Both the position numbers and the translations under genes were made by a program. This document shows positions 8,567 to 17,414 of a stretch of 64,000 bases of DNA, in pieces (position 1 is the stretch's first letter; each line of letters starts with the position of its first letter). The notes below the pieces were generated by a model. It made no database searches, had not been told where the DNA came from, and saw nothing but the letters and a program-made list of their open reading frames with translations. This stretch comes from Archaeoglobaceae archaeon (GTDB lineage: Archaea > Halobacteriota > Archaeoglobi > Archaeoglobales > Archaeoglobaceae), in assembly GCA_038734275.1 (NCBI GenBank), contig JAVYOO010000002.1, forward strand, positions 220,911-284,910, read 5' to 3'.

Positions 8567-9193
8567 CTAACTTTTTCGTCTTATAACGATCTTTTGCCCT
8601 ATGATCAACGTACTTGGTATGAGCACGGTATTGGAATCCGACTTTCTTTCAACTTTTGTGAAAAGAGTGCCTATTTCCTTGACGACGACATCACTTTCAC
8701 CGGCAATATCCACATTGTCACCGATTTTGAATGGTCTTGCAAGCAGTAGAAACATTCCTGCAATCGCTTGACCAAGAACCTGCTGAGTTGCAAAGCCGAC
8801 CACCAAGCCGATAAAGCCACCCAAAGCAACTCCAGCGGTTCCGCCCGCGATACCACCAGCTATCGCAGCAAACAAACCACCGACCCCAAGGATCTTAATC
8901 ATGTTCTTGACCGCAGAAGCGGTCGAAATGCCATATTTTGGTTCAAGCATCGCACTGAAAAGCGAAGCTACAGATGAAATGATTAGCCAGCCAATTATTA
9001 GTGCTACGATTACAAAGATATAGGGTGCAAAATCCACGATCATTGCTAAACTGCGCAGGTTAGGATTCTTTGCTACAAGCTCCGGGATCAGATAGTAGAA
9101 AAACCAGTTCAGAATACCAAGCACCGCAACAGCAATCACGATGTAGATTACAAACTTTGTTAATGCCCCACCAATAGTGTCTTTCTCTGACAC
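8567..9193 (-). CDS. MscS-type mechanosensitive ion channel
   Basis: A 208-residue membrane protein with three hydrophobic segments (about residues 10-32, 48-72 and 90-130) and then a short beta domain. The third segment is the Ala/Gly-rich pore helix AAIAGGIAGGTAGVALGGF leading into GFATQQVLGQAIAGM, and the beta domain begins RPFKIGDNVDIAG and GTLFTKVERKSD, both typical for MscS. It opens under membrane tension to release solutes in hypo-osmotic shock. The C-terminal alpha/beta cage of E. coli MscS is missing, so this is a short form. It is a single gene between LeuRS and the CBS gene. Confidence 0.92.
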   Translation of the reverse strand: MSEKDTIGGALTKFVIYIVIAVAVLGILNWFFYYLIPELVAKNPNLRSLAMIVDFAPYIFVIVALIIGWLIISSVASLFSAMLEPKYGISTASAVKNMIKILGVGGLFAAIAGGIAGGTAGVALGGFIGLVVGFATQQVLGQAIAGMFLLLARPFKIGDNVDIAGESDVVVKEIGTLFTKVERKSDSNTVLIPSTLIIGQKIVIRRKS

Positions 9194-9260
9194 GTTAAAA
9201 ATTGGATTATACTCCTATTTATTTTTTATCATTTCTACAACGTTTGTAAAAATTTTTGAG

Positions 9261-11978
9261 CTACTCAATAAATATTGCGGGTTTTCCAGGCATTGCCATG
9301 CGTCTTCTCTCTGCAGGTATTTTACTTGAATTCAAAGAGACCTTTACTTGAAGTTCTCTCTCGAAAAACTCAATGGCTTCGCTCACTATTTCTCTTTCGT
9401 TTGATATGATCTCAGAACTCTTAAACTTCTTTGCAAAGTTCGAAATCTCTGCTTTATCTATACCCTGAGTAGAAAGCCACTTTGTGGCTTCGCCTATTCC
9501 CTTATCCAAGGCAATTTCAAGGGCTTTTTGTTTCCATTCCTCAGCTACATGGATATAAACAGTGGATGGCTTTTCCACGAACTTCATGACTTCCTTTATA
9601 TCTTCTAAGAGCTTCATTATATATTGCTCCGATTTTTCTGCTGACTCATCTACCTTCTTTGGATCGAATTCTGGATAGGTCTCAAGACTCACAAAAGTTG
9701 AATGTTTCATATGCCATAGTTCTTCACAGATATGCGGAGCAAATGGAGCAAGCAGTTTTATCCAATCATCGAGAATTAATGAAAGATTTTTTCCTCCTCT
9801 TCGCAGATACCATCTTACATCGTTCATTATTTCGAAGAACGCGTAATTTACCGCTTTTCTTGTTTGGAGCCGATCCATGGCTTCTCTAACTTCTTTTACT
9901 GCCTTGTTGAATCTACTCAAAAGCCATTTGTCAAGGGTTGTGATATTTTGGGGCTCTCTTAGATAGTGCTCCTTTACCAAATTGAAAAATCGCTCCAAAT
10001 TTGAAGCTAACCCTTCAATCTCTCTGGTTTTCCAGTCCGCATCGTTATCGTATTCGGCTGCATGCAATATGTAAAGCCTGGTAACGTCTGCACCATACGT
10101 TGCCAAAGCCCTCTTCATCGTAAGTAGAGGGCCCTTACTTTTGCTCATTTTTTGCCCTTCAAGACTTACATAGCCATTTACAGCAATTGCTCTCGGTAAG
10201 TGCTTTTCATCAAACATCGCAACATGGTGGAACAAGTAAAAGAGAAGATGGTTTGCAACTAAGTCCTTACCGCTACTTCGCAAATCTACTGGATACCAGT
10301 ATTCAAATTCAGCTTTGATTTTCTGGATCGCCTCTTCATTCAGCCCTGAATTCTTTGCACGTTCTAAACTACCTTTTCCAAGAATTACATAGTCCAAAAA
10401 CTCCGCGGTCAGATTTTCCGCCTTTAATTCACCTGAATTTATAAATTTTGCCAGAATATAATAGCACATGTAAATCGTTGAATCCGAAAGACTTTCAATC
10501 AACCACTCTCTATCCCAAGGTATCCGAGTTCCGAGACCCTTTCTACGAGCGCATGCTTTATCTTTAAGCCACTCTATTTTGTTTCTAAATTCTTCTTTGT
10601 AGTAATCAGGAATTATTGTCATTCTTTCCAGATGCTCAAGGACTTTTGCTTTCCAACGCTCATCCGAATACTTCAGAAACCACTGATCTTTAACTACTTT
10701 AACCACGCACTTTGTTCCGCACCTGCAAACCACAGGCTTTTCGCTGAATTCATAAAAAATGTCAGCAAGACCAAGATTCTTCAATTCATTCTCAACTTTC
10801 TCCTTGGCTTCAGAAACTTTCATTCCGGCAAACTTACCAGTATTTTCAAGCATAATTCCAGTGTGAAATTCCTTTTTGTAAAGTATCTTCGTGGCCTTTT
10901 CCAGTTCCGGATCGTTTTGATCTTTTATTTTCAGCTCTTCAACGATTTCTTTTGCAGGAATGTCTTTATTGCCCGCATTTATTATAACTATTGGTTCAAT
11001 TTCAAGGCGAAGATCTTTTAGAGCAACGTAATCATAGGGAGCATGAGCCGGAACACTCATAACAACTCCCGTTGCGCTATCGGTGTCTACAAATTCTGCC
11101 GGAAGTATTGGCACCATTCGGTTAACAAGTGGCACCAAGACCCTCTTTCCAATGAATTCAGCCGAATCAACTTCCCGAATGAGTTCAACTTTTCTATCCA
11201 TGAATTTTAGCTTTTCAAATGCCTCTCCACTTATAACCCATTCCTCGCCGTCGACAAATGCGATGACATACTTTGCCGGTTTAAGCCAGATATTTGTTAC
11301 ACCAAAAACCGTTTCAGGGCGAAGAGTTGCACAAGGAAAAATGAGATTGGAGTTTTCAAGCCTAAATTTTATAATCGTAAACTCTACAATACTTGCATCC
11401 TCTCCCATTAGTAGATCGTGATCTTCCACCGGGTTCTGATCGTTAGGACAATATCTAACTGGGTGACTCCCTTTTTCTACAAGTCCAAGTTCTTTCAGCT
11501 TCCAGAATTGCCACTCTATGAACTTCTGATATGGTATGTCCATGGTCGTAAAACTTCTTCGCCAGTCAATCGAGTAACCTATCCTCTTCAATGCGCTGAG
11601 AGCTTCTTTTGCAAAGTATTCGACGATTTTTTCAGGAGTTGTGAGCTGAATCAATTCTTCCCTTGGAACATCGTGGTATTTGGTATAAACTTCGAGAGTT
11701 CTTGGATCCCTTTTTTCTATGAGTTCAGCAAGCCCAATAATCGGAGTGCCAGTTACATGGAACCCAAGTGGAAAAAGAACATTGTAACCCCTCATCCTCA
11801 TGTATCTTGCGTAGGCATCGCCTATTGTGAAGGTTCTTGTATGACCTGCATGCAAATTACCATTCAGATATGGGTATGGAACTGTCAGGAAGAATTTTTT
11901 CTTTTCATTGGGCTCCGCTTCGAATATTCTCGCAGATTCCCAAGCTTTTTGCCACTTCTCCTCGATCTCCTTAAACAT
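9261..11978 (-). CDS. leuS: Leucyl-tRNA synthetase (archaeal type)
   Basis: Charges tRNA-Leu. The 905-residue class I synthetase has the HIGH-type motif PYLNGNLHAGH near residue 35, the editing (CP1) insertion with TLRPETVFGVTNIW (about 220-233), and the KMSKSKG loop near residue 613, followed by the anticodon-binding and C-terminal domains. Length and order match the archaeal/eukaryotic form. It is the third gene after GGGP synthase and DGGGP synthase in the same direction, with a 35-base gap, so it may be on the lipid-synthesis transcript. Confidence 0.97.
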   Translation of the reverse strand: MFKEIEEKWQKAWESARIFEAEPNEKKKFFLTVPYPYLNGNLHAGHTRTFTIGDAYARYMRMRGYNVLFPLGFHVTGTPIIGLAELIEKRDPRTLEVYTKYHDVPREELIQLTTPEKIVEYFAKEALSALKRIGYSIDWRRSFTTMDIPYQKFIEWQFWKLKELGLVEKGSHPVRYCPNDQNPVEDHDLLMGEDASIVEFTIIKFRLENSNLIFPCATLRPETVFGVTNIWLKPAKYVIAFVDGEEWVISGEAFEKLKFMDRKVELIREVDSAEFIGKRVLVPLVNRMVPILPAEFVDTDSATGVVMSVPAHAPYDYVALKDLRLEIEPIVIINAGNKDIPAKEIVEELKIKDQNDPELEKATKILYKKEFHTGIMLENTGKFAGMKVSEAKEKVENELKNLGLADIFYEFSEKPVVCRCGTKCVVKVVKDQWFLKYSDERWKAKVLEHLERMTIIPDYYKEEFRNKIEWLKDKACARRKGLGTRIPWDREWLIESLSDSTIYMCYYILAKFINSGELKAENLTAEFLDYVILGKGSLERAKNSGLNEEAIQKIKAEFEYWYPVDLRSSGKDLVANHLLFYLFHHVAMFDEKHLPRAIAVNGYVSLEGQKMSKSKGPLLTMKRALATYGADVTRLYILHAAEYDNDADWKTREIEGLASNLERFFNLVKEHYLREPQNITTLDKWLLSRFNKAVKEVREAMDRLQTRKAVNYAFFEIMNDVRWYLRRGGKNLSLILDDWIKLLAPFAPHICEELWHMKHSTFVSLETYPEFDPKKVDESAEKSEQYIMKLLEDIKEVMKFVEKPSTVYIHVAEEWKQKALEIALDKGIGEATKWLSTQGIDKAEISNFAKKFKSSEIISNEREIVSEAIEFFERELQVKVSLNSSKIPAERRRMAMPGKPAIFIE

Positions 11979-12013
11979 AGTCTTAAAAACTTCAAAGGAG
12001 TTAAAAACTTATC

Positions 12014-12859
12014 TCAGAAGGTTCCTGCCAAGAAACCTATAAGTCCAAAAAGCATGGCAATAAGAGTTTCCTTTCTGAATTTTGAAATTAAATTTGTTTG
12101 CTTTGGTAATCTAAAAACAACGGAGAGTAGCATCAAATCCGTAATTGCCACGGGAATCACATACTTTAGATCAAAATACTCAGAAATCATAATCGGAGGC
12201 AACATGCTCAAAATAATGGCAATAACGAAAAATATCGATGAGAGTTTTACAGCGGTGTTAATTCCATAAATTCTGGCTACACTTTTCACGTTTCTTAACG
12301 CATCTCCCTCTATGTCCTCTATACCTTTCATTATTTCCCTTCCAAGTCCAGATAAGAAGGCTATCGAAGAAAGCAATATGACTGTGTTGCTAAATTCGGA
12401 GATTATCCCTCCAAAAATGAATGGAGCAGACATTGTAAAAGCGACATACGCATTACCCACCAGTCCGAGTTCTTTAAGTCTTGCATTGTAAGTATATGCC
12501 AGAAAAGTTACGACCAGAACAAACAAAAAAGCTTCTATAGATATTAAAAGCGCTGTAAGAAGCCCAAAAGGGAGAAATAACGCTGATAATACCAGAGCAG
12601 CGTCTCTACTCAAATCTCCACGAACAAGTGGTCTATCAAGCCTTTTATTTGCTCTGTCCACTTCGTAATCTATGTAATCATTTAATGCAAAGGCAGAAGC
12701 TTCGAGAAAAACAGCGGTAAGAAATCCAAGGATTAAGATCTCTAATTCAGTCCCGCCACCCAGAAAAATACCAATAAGAACACCAAGACCATACATTATC
12801 CCGTGCTCAAGTCTCAGTAGCTCCCAGTATGCCTTAAGGGATCGTTTCAAGGAAGGCAT
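12014..12859 (-). CDS. ubiA: UbiA-family (S)-2,3-di-O-geranylgeranylglyceryl phosphate synthase
   Basis: Adds the second geranylgeranyl chain to make DGGGP in archaeal ether-lipid synthesis. A 281-residue membrane protein with about eight helices; the two Asp-rich prenyl-diphosphate sites are NDYIDYEVD (about residues 60-68) and KGIEDIEGD (about 183-191), and [12 protein letters not shown] follows the first. The start overlaps the end of GGGP synthase by 26 bases, so the enzymes for consecutive steps are co-expressed. That pairing is known in Archaeoglobus and makes the specific assignment more secure than UbiA family alone. Confidence 0.92.
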   Translation of the reverse strand: MPSLKRSLKAYWELLRLEHGIMYGLGVLIGIFLGGGTELEILILGFLTAVFLEASAFALNDYIDYEVDRANKRLDRPLVRGDLSRDAALVLSALFLPFGLLTALLISIEAFLFVLVVTFLAYTYNARLKELGLVGNAYVAFTMSAPFIFGGIISEFSNTVILLSSIAFLSGLGREIMKGIEDIEGDALRNVKSVARIYGINTAVKLSSIFFVIAIILSMLPPIMISEYFDLKYVIPVAITDLMLLSVVFRLPKQTNLISKFRKETLIAMLFGLIGFLAGTF

Positions 12860-13523
12860 TTAATCCCTTCTCATAAATCACGTTTCCTACAATAATTGTG
12901 TCTGCAAACTTGCTCATCTCAAGTGCTTTAGCTCTTGAATCAATGCCCCCACCATAGAAGAGTCTTGAAGTCTTCAGAATGCTTTTCACTTCCCTGACAA
13001 CACTTGGATCACCGTAGGTTCCACTGTATTCGATATATATTACCGGAAGTTTCATCATTCTTTCTCCAACAAATGCGTAACTTGCAGCTCTCTTGGGGCT
13101 TATATCACATCGTGACTTTGTAACCTTTGCAACAGCGGAATTTGGGTTCAGAACAATGTATCCCTCAAAAATGGCTTTTTCAAAAGTTTTTGAAAATTCA
13201 TCAAGTTTTTCGTAGTTCCTCTCTACCCATTCTGCATGCTTACCTGTTATCCATTCGCCAAGTTCTGCATTGAGCACCACTGGGATAAAAAGATAATCCG
13301 CATCATAAAGAACGTTTTCAGGGGAAGAGGGTTCAAGAATTGTTGGAATCGAATAATTTCTAACTGCATTGAACAGATTTTTTGCCTTTTCATAAGTCAC
13401 ATTTTGCGTTCCTGACACCATGACCGCATCAGTCCCACTTTCAGCAACAGCTTTAATCAACTCTTCGGTATTTTTTCTATCGGGATCAAGTTTGGTTATG
13501 TGCCTCCATTTTTTCCAGTTCAT
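12834..13523 (-). CDS. Geranylgeranylglyceryl phosphate synthase (GGGP synthase)
   Basis: Makes the first ether bond of archaeal lipids, joining geranylgeranyl diphosphate to sn-glycerol-1-phosphate. The 229-residue TIM barrel carries [16 protein letters not shown] at the start, the [14 protein letters not shown] strand, [14 protein letters not shown] and the phosphate-binding [13 protein letters not shown] and [12 protein letters not shown] ends, which are diagnostic of the group I (Archaeoglobus-type) enzyme. It is the first gene of a GGGPS-DGGGPS-leuS run. Confidence 0.96.
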   Translation of the reverse strand: MNWKKWRHITKLDPDRKNTEELIKAVAESGTDAVMVSGTQNVTYEKAKNLFNAVRNYSIPTILEPSSPENVLYDADYLFIPVVLNAELGEWITGKHAEWVERNYEKLDEFSKTFEKAIFEGYIVLNPNSAVAKVTKSRCDISPKRAASYAFVGERMMKLPVIYIEYSGTYGDPSVVREVKSILKTSRLFYGGGIDSRAKALEMSKFADTIIVGNVIYEKGLNAFLETIP

Positions 13524-13557
13524 CGAATCACCGCATGGCTGTAGATTATAAGCTTTT

Positions 13558-13731
13558 TTAAAATTTTAGTCTTGGATCTTTTTTTGCTGCATCACGAACA
13601 CAGTAAAATTCCTTGCCAATCTTTCTCAAGTAAGGGCACTTTTTGCCAGTATAACCAATAATACATAACTCACAATCCTCCTTGTAAACTCTCTTGCCTC
13701 CAAGCTTTTCAACTATGAGTCTCAACTCCAT
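13558..13731 (-). CDS. 57-residue cysteine-containing microprotein
   Basis: A short open frame from the ATG at 13731, not recognised as a named family. The product has four cysteines arranged C-x2-C-x8-C-x11-C (residues 20, 23, 32 and 44) inside [19 protein letters not shown], with a basic and well-formed amphipathic surround. The spacing suggests a small zinc or iron-sulfur-binding protein. It lies between the PfkB kinase gene (18 bases away) and GGGP synthase, on the same strand, so it may be the middle of that transcript. The codon use and lack of low complexity support a real gene; no function is proposed. Confidence 0.65.
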   Translation of the reverse strand: MELRLIVEKLGGKRVYKEDCELCIIGYTGKKCPYLRKIGKEFYCVRDAAKKDPRLKF

Positions 13732-13748
13732 CAATTAATGGTCTTCAC

Positions 13749-14603
13749 TCATTTTAAAATATTTGCGAGAAAATTTTTAAAGGTCCCCGGATCAGGAAAA
13801 GCTCTAGCACCAGTTCTCTCCACATTATACGCCCCACAGAAATTCCCAAGTTTTAAACAAACTTCCAATGGCTGATTATTTATGAAACCATACAGAAAGC
13901 CGGCTGAAAAAGCATCCCCGGCGCCAGTTGTATCGACAACTTTGACTTTTAAGGCCTTTTCATAAATTTTTCTGGATTTTGTATAGCAAACGCTTCCTTC
14001 ACCACCAAGCGTGACTATGAGATAATTGACAAATCTAAGAATGTCGTCAACAGAGGCTTTTAGCATTTCAAATTCACTTTTGGACATTATAACCATGTCC
14101 ACAAACTTTAAGAGTTCACAAATTTTTTCGAATCCTATACTTGCGTATAGATACCCGGGATTAAGGATTATAAATCCTCCAAAGTTTTCCATAACGTCTT
14201 TTTGAATTTCAAAACTTAGTTCGCTTGGAAAAGGGTCAACATAGAGATATTCCCCAGATTTTACTTTCACAAAAGGTTTCTCAGCCGCATTTGGCTGAAC
14301 AAAAAAAGTTCTTTCCCCTTTTTTGTCGACAAAAACAAAAACTTTACCCGTAAGCTTGTCTGTGACTTCAGCAAATACTTTGGCTTTTGTGTTTCTAATA
14401 AAGAATTCTGCATCATCGTCTTTTCCAAGGGTGGTAAAAAGAGCTGTATCAACACCCAGAGTTGCCAAGTTGTGCACGACATTAGCTCCAGCTCCTCCGG
14501 GGAATTTAGCCGAATTAAAAATTTTAGCGTGTCCACCAGCTGATGGAAAGACGTCAATGAAATACACGTAGTCGACAAGCGCAGGAGCATGGGCAGAAAT
14601 CAT
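13749..14603 (-). CDS. PfkB-family carbohydrate/nucleoside kinase
   Basis: A 284-residue ribokinase-family enzyme that phosphorylates a sugar, nucleoside or related alcohol with ATP; the substrate is not evident. The glycine-rich N-terminal motif PGGAGANVVHNLATLG and the C-terminal signature VDTTGAGDAFSAGFLYG (catalytic Asp, anion hole) are intact. I set the start at the ATG at 14603, where MISAHAPALVDYV begins the first strand. A longer open frame to 14924 exists, but it would overlap the divergent RHH gene and run through its promoter, and the extra residues have no family match. A TATA-like ATTTAAAT lies about 80 bases upstream. Confidence 0.88.
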   Translation of the reverse strand: MISAHAPALVDYVYFIDVFPSAGGHAKIFNSAKFPGGAGANVVHNLATLGVDTALFTTLGKDDDAEFFIRNTKAKVFAEVTDKLTGKVFVFVDKKGERTFFVQPNAAEKPFVKVKSGEYLYVDPFPSELSFEIQKDVMENFGGFIILNPGYLYASIGFEKICELLKFVDMVIMSKSEFEMLKASVDDILRFVNYLIVTLGGEGSVCYTKSRKIYEKALKVKVVDTTGAGDAFSAGFLYGFINNQPLEVCLKLGNFCGAYNVERTGARAFPDPGTFKNFLANILK

Positions 14604-14695
14604 CGGATACTCATATCTCTTCTTGAATATATCTTCTTCTGTTTCGTATTTTTGGCTTCTATCATAATTGACACCGAAAAATTTAAATATTATAA

Positions 14696-14767
14696 TGTCG
14701 GACAATATACACCAATAAGAGGTCAAGTGGCGGACATCTGGTGGACAAAAGAACCCACCTGTCCGCC
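14696..14767. promoter_or_regulatory. Repeated YGGACA sites and hairpin between pfkB and the cdrS-ftsZ operon
   Basis: Four copies of a YGGACA word occur in 70 bases: CGGACA at 14699-14704 (inside the near-palindrome TGTCGGACA), CGGACA at 14731-14736, TGGACA at 14742-14747, and the inverted TGTCCG at 14760-14765. The second and third are 11 bases apart, one helical turn, and the first is 32 bases before the second, about three turns. GGCGGACA (14729) and TGTCCGCC (ending 14767) also form a long imperfect hairpin with inner arms GGTGG/CCACC. A TATA-like AATTTAAATATT is just upstream at about 14680-14691. This looks like an operator array for a ribbon-helix-helix protein, possibly the CdrS-like one encoded 30 bases downstream. 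Confidence 0.55.
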
Positions 14768-14796
14768 AAAATAAGGCAAATGTTTCCGGTGGAAAA

Positions 14797-14979
14797 ATGC
14801 CTGCAACGAGAAAGATAAGCATAAGGCTAACAGAAGCCCAATACGCCAAGCTTGAAGTATTAGTTGAAATTGGGGAATATACCTCAGTGAGTGAAGCAAT
14901 CAGAGCAGCGATAAAGAAATTCATTGAGGATCACAAGGAGCAGATCGAGAAGGCTTCCCACCTGCGGGAATTTAGTTAA
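14797..14979 (+). CDS. cdrS: Ribbon-helix-helix (CopG-type) regulator, CdrS-like
   Basis: A 60-residue RHH DNA-binding protein: the ribbon strand is [14 protein letters not shown], followed by the two helices with [20 protein letters not shown] dimers bind short repeated DNA words. It sits 24 bases before an FtsZ2-type gene. In haloarchaea the short RHH protein CdrS is encoded next to ftsZ2 and controls cell-division genes, so the same role is likely here; the name is given on family plus position. A GGTGG ribosome-binding-like site is a few bases before the ATG. The upstream region holds repeated YGGACA words that could be its own operator. Confidence 0.85.
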   Translation: MPATRKISIRLTEAQYAKLEVLVEIGEYTSVSEAIRAAIKKFIEDHKEQIEKASHLREFS

Positions 14980-14988
14980 AATTGAATT

Positions 14989-14995
14989 GGAGGTG
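14989..14995 (+). promoter_or_regulatory. Ribosome binding site of ftsZ
   Basis: GGAGGTG lies 8 bases before the ATG at 15004 and is strongly complementary to the 16S rRNA 3' end of archaea. It decides the ftsZ start and shows that ftsZ is translated from an internal position of a shared cdrS-ftsZ message. Confidence 0.75.
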
Positions 14996-15003
14996 TATGT
15001 GGG

Positions 15004-16146
15004 ATGAAAAGTATAGTTAGTAAAGCCCAACAGTATTTGGAGCAGGATAGGGTTAGAAGAGAGGAGAAAGTTAAGGAAGTGAAGGACTTTTTTGAGAAGC
15101 CGAAAATTTTTGTGGTTGGTTGTGGAGGTTGTGGAAACAATACGATAAACAGGCTTTCGCACATGGAAGATCTCGATGCAACGACTATTGCAATAAATAC
15201 GGATAAACAGCATCTTTTGATGACAAAAGCAGACAAAAGAATCCTGATAGGCAGAAGCCTCACAAGAGGGCTTGGTGCAGGAGGATATCCTGAAGTTGGA
15301 AGAAAGGCTGCAGAACTTGCCCGAGGTGTGCTTGAAGAAATTCTTGCAGATGCAGACATGGTCTTTGTCTGTGCAGGAATGGGTGGTGGAACTGGAACAG
15401 GTTCCGCCCCTGTAGTTGCTGAAATTGCCAAAAAACAGGGAGCGATAGTCGTTGGCTTTGCTCAAACTCCTTTTAAGGTTGAGAGAGCGAGAATTGCAAA
15501 GGCAATTCAGGGATTAAAGGAGCTTAAAGAAAATTGTGACACAGTAGTTGTATTGGATAACAATAAACTTGTCGAATACTATCCTAACCTGCCAATTGAT
15601 GCCGCCTTTAGCGTTATGGACCAGTTGATAGCCGAAACAATAAAGGGTTTAACCGACACGATTACACGACCGTCACTCGTTAACATTGACTTTGCAGACC
15701 TAAAAGCGATAATGGGGCATGGTGGTGTGGCGGTGATGCTCGTTGGCGAAGCCAAGGCACAGGATAAAGCAGCGACTGTCGTTAAGGATTGCTTGTCGCA
15801 TCCGCTACTCGACGTCGATTACCGCGGAGCAACCGGTGCACTGGTGCACATCTCTGGAGGAAACGATTTAACACTGAAAGAAGCTGAAGAAATAATAAGA
15901 AATCTCACATTCGAGTTGGACGATCAGGCGAATGTAATCTGGGGTGCAAGAATCTCGAAGGAATTTGAGGGCTTTGTGAGAGTCGTCGCCATAATGACGG
16001 GTATAAAGGACAAAATAATCGTTGGCAGTGAAGAATACGAGCACCTTATTGAAGGTCCCAGCGAAAAGAAGACGATAATAAAGGAGATCGGTGTTAAAAA
16101 GGTTGAAAAGAGAGCCTCAAGTAAAGTTTCAATAGACACTCTTTAA
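15004..16146 (+). CDS. ftsZ: Cell division protein FtsZ, FtsZ2 type
   Basis: Tubulin-like GTPase that forms the division ring. The 380-residue protein has the GTP-binding GCGGCGNNT loop (about 39-47), the tubulin signature GGGTGTG (127-133), and the synergy (T7) loop [11 protein letters not shown] that completes the partner's active site. It is closest in wording to haloarchaeal FtsZ2 rather than FtsZ1: [37 protein letters not shown] and [13 protein letters not shown]. FtsZ2 in Haloferax drives constriction. The N-terminal 30 residues are a charged helix and the C-terminal tail ends in a basic segment ([10 protein letters not shown]). It is co-transcribed with the RHH gene upstream and ends in a T-rich terminator. 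Confidence 0.96.
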   Translation: MKSIVSKAQQYLEQDRVRREEKVKEVKDFFEKPKIFVVGCGGCGNNTINRLSHMEDLDATTIAINTDKQHLLMTKADKRILIGRSLTRGLGAGGYPEVGRKAAELARGVLEEILADADMVFVCAGMGGGTGTGSAPVVAEIAKKQGAIVVGFAQTPFKVERARIAKAIQGLKELKENCDTVVVLDNNKLVEYYPNLPIDAAFSVMDQLIAETIKGLTDTITRPSLVNIDFADLKAIMGHGGVAVMLVGEAKAQDKAATVVKDCLSHPLLDVDYRGATGALVHISGGNDLTLKEAEEIIRNLTFELDDQANVIWGARISKEFEGFVRVVAIMTGIKDKIIVGSEEYEHLIEGPSEKKTIIKEIGVKKVEKRASSKVSIDTL

Positions 16147-16159
16147 TTTTTTATTTTTT
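16147..16159 (+). terminator. T-rich terminator after ftsZ
   Basis: Two runs of six T (16147-16152 and 16154-16159) follow directly after the ftsZ stop codon on the coding strand. Oligo-T tracts are the intrinsic termination signal in archaea. The convergent shikimate kinase gene ends at the next base. Confidence 0.6.
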
Positions 16160-16984
16160 CTAAACAAAGAGTTCTGGAGTTATCATCACTTTTTCCGCCG
16201 GATTTTTAGGTATTTTGCAGATCATGACTTCTCCATACTCACTCCAGATCTCCTTTGCAGTTGATATCTCATCATTGTTACCAATTGCTACAAAAGCTGG
16301 ACCATTTCCCGAAAGACCACAACATATACCTTCCTCCCAGAGCCTTTCGACAATTTCCAGCGGATATCCAATCAATTTGCAATAAAATCTCGTATTCTCA
16401 ACCATAACTTCCCGAAACCTTAATTTCTTTAGTTTTTCAAGAGCGTTGCTCAAATTTGCTGCTTCACTTTTTATTCTGTCCCAGTCTACGTTCCCACGTT
16501 TGAATTCAGGAATTAAAACAGCAGTTTTTTTAGACGTGAAGAGCCAGTTCATGAGTTTCATTTTGTAGTTATCTGAAACAACCACACCACCCAGAAGTGA
16601 GGCAGAAGCGTCGTCAAATGCTCCCGTGTAGCTTATTCCTGCCTTAAGGGATAACTCTGCGTTCAATTTCAGAATTTTGTGTGCAAGCAATTTGCCCTCT
16701 TTTTTCAGGAGGGCACACAAAACCGCATTTATGAAGGCGGAACTGCTCCCAAGTCCACTCTTTTCTGGAATGTTTGTTTTTATACTTACCTGTGCCTTAA
16801 TTCCAAAAGTTGACAAAATTTTATCAAGAATCGCGGGATTTCTTTCTTCTCCATTAACCTTCAGAACGTTTTCTGAGCTCATTTTAAATTTTGCAGTTGT
16901 TTTTAAATCAATCCCAAAAGCACAACCGATTCCAGTTGCAAGAGCGTTTAAAATTGTTCCCGCTGCATACGCCTTTCCAATCAT
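16160..16984 (-). CDS. Shikimate kinase, archaeal GHMP type
   Basis: Phosphorylates shikimate in chorismate and aromatic amino acid synthesis; archaea use a GHMP-kinase fold instead of bacterial AroK. The 274-residue protein has the ATP loop PEKSGLGSSSAFINAVL, the archaeal shikimate-kinase signature GISYTGAFDDASASLLGG, and the late CGLSGNGPAFVAIG. The start ATG at 16984 (MIGKAYAAGTILNALATGIG) matches the family; a longer in-frame start at 17014 would overlap Cgi121. It is the last gene of the leftward mcm operon. Confidence 0.92.
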   Translation of the reverse strand: MIGKAYAAGTILNALATGIGCAFGIDLKTTAKFKMSSENVLKVNGEERNPAILDKILSTFGIKAQVSIKTNIPEKSGLGSSSAFINAVLCALLKKEGKLLAHKILKLNAELSLKAGISYTGAFDDASASLLGGVVVSDNYKMKLMNWLFTSKKTAVLIPEFKRGNVDWDRIKSEAANLSNALEKLKKLRFREVMVENTRFYCKLIGYPLEIVERLWEEGICCGLSGNGPAFVAIGNNDEISTAKEIWSEYGEVMICKIPKNPAEKVMITPELFV

Positions 16985-16985
16985 T

Positions 16986-17414
16986 TTACTCACCCAAAGC
17001 AGAAAATAGAGCAATTCTTTCCCGAACTAATAGCGAAATTTTTTGTTCCCCCACGATTTTTAATTCTTCTCTCGAGATCTGGTAGTGATCCATTATTAGC
17101 TCGATATCGAATTCCGGGATAAACTCTTTTGTCTCAAAGTCTATTTTCGAAAATTCGCTTTCATCTAAAACAACCGCGACAACTCTTTTTGTCCCAGCTA
17201 ACTTTTTTGCAATATCAATTTGTCTTGTCGCAGAATAGTAAAGTAGAATTTCTATCGCAATAGATTTAGAAATTCTATTCCCAAGATTCCAGTTTTTAAT
17301 GGCTTTTTTAACAGCAAAATCAACAGTTGGAAGGTCAACAACGTATTTCGAGTCGATAAAACATGCAAAATCTCCAAAAACCGGCTTCTTTAACTCTCCA
17401 AAGATAATCTTCAT
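16986..17414 (-). CDS. cgi121: KEOPS complex subunit Cgi121
   Basis: A 142-residue protein of the CGI-121/TPRKB family, the tRNA-binding subunit of the KEOPS complex that makes the t6A modification on ANN-decoding tRNAs. Recognised from the central SIAIEILLYYSATRQIDIAKKL type helix pair, the KRVVAVVLDES strand and the conserved ending RERIALFSALGE. It overlaps the KaiC-like gene by 4 bases (ATGA) and is separated from the shikimate kinase start by one base, so it is firmly within the operon. The other KEOPS genes (Kae1-Bud32, Pcc1) are not in the window. Confidence 0.85.
   Translation of the reverse strand: MKIIFGELKKPVFGDFACFIDSKYVVDLPTVDFAVKKAIKNWNLGNRISKSIAIEILLYYSATRQIDIAKKLAGTKRVVAVVLDESEFSKIDFETKEFIPEFDIELIMDHYQISREELKIVGEQKISLLVRERIALFSALGE

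Noticed and set aside
14604-14924. 107-residue N-terminal extension of the PfkB kinase
   Set aside because: It would cover the divergent promoter region and the RHH gene start, reads as an unlikely hydrophobic/aromatic stretch, and PfkB enzymes begin at the strand found at 14603.
14884-15465. Frames opposite to ftsZ (up to 193 codons)
   Set aside because: They lie wholly within cdrS-ftsZ on the other strand and read as Ser/Cys-rich or Pro/Thr-rich shadow translations.
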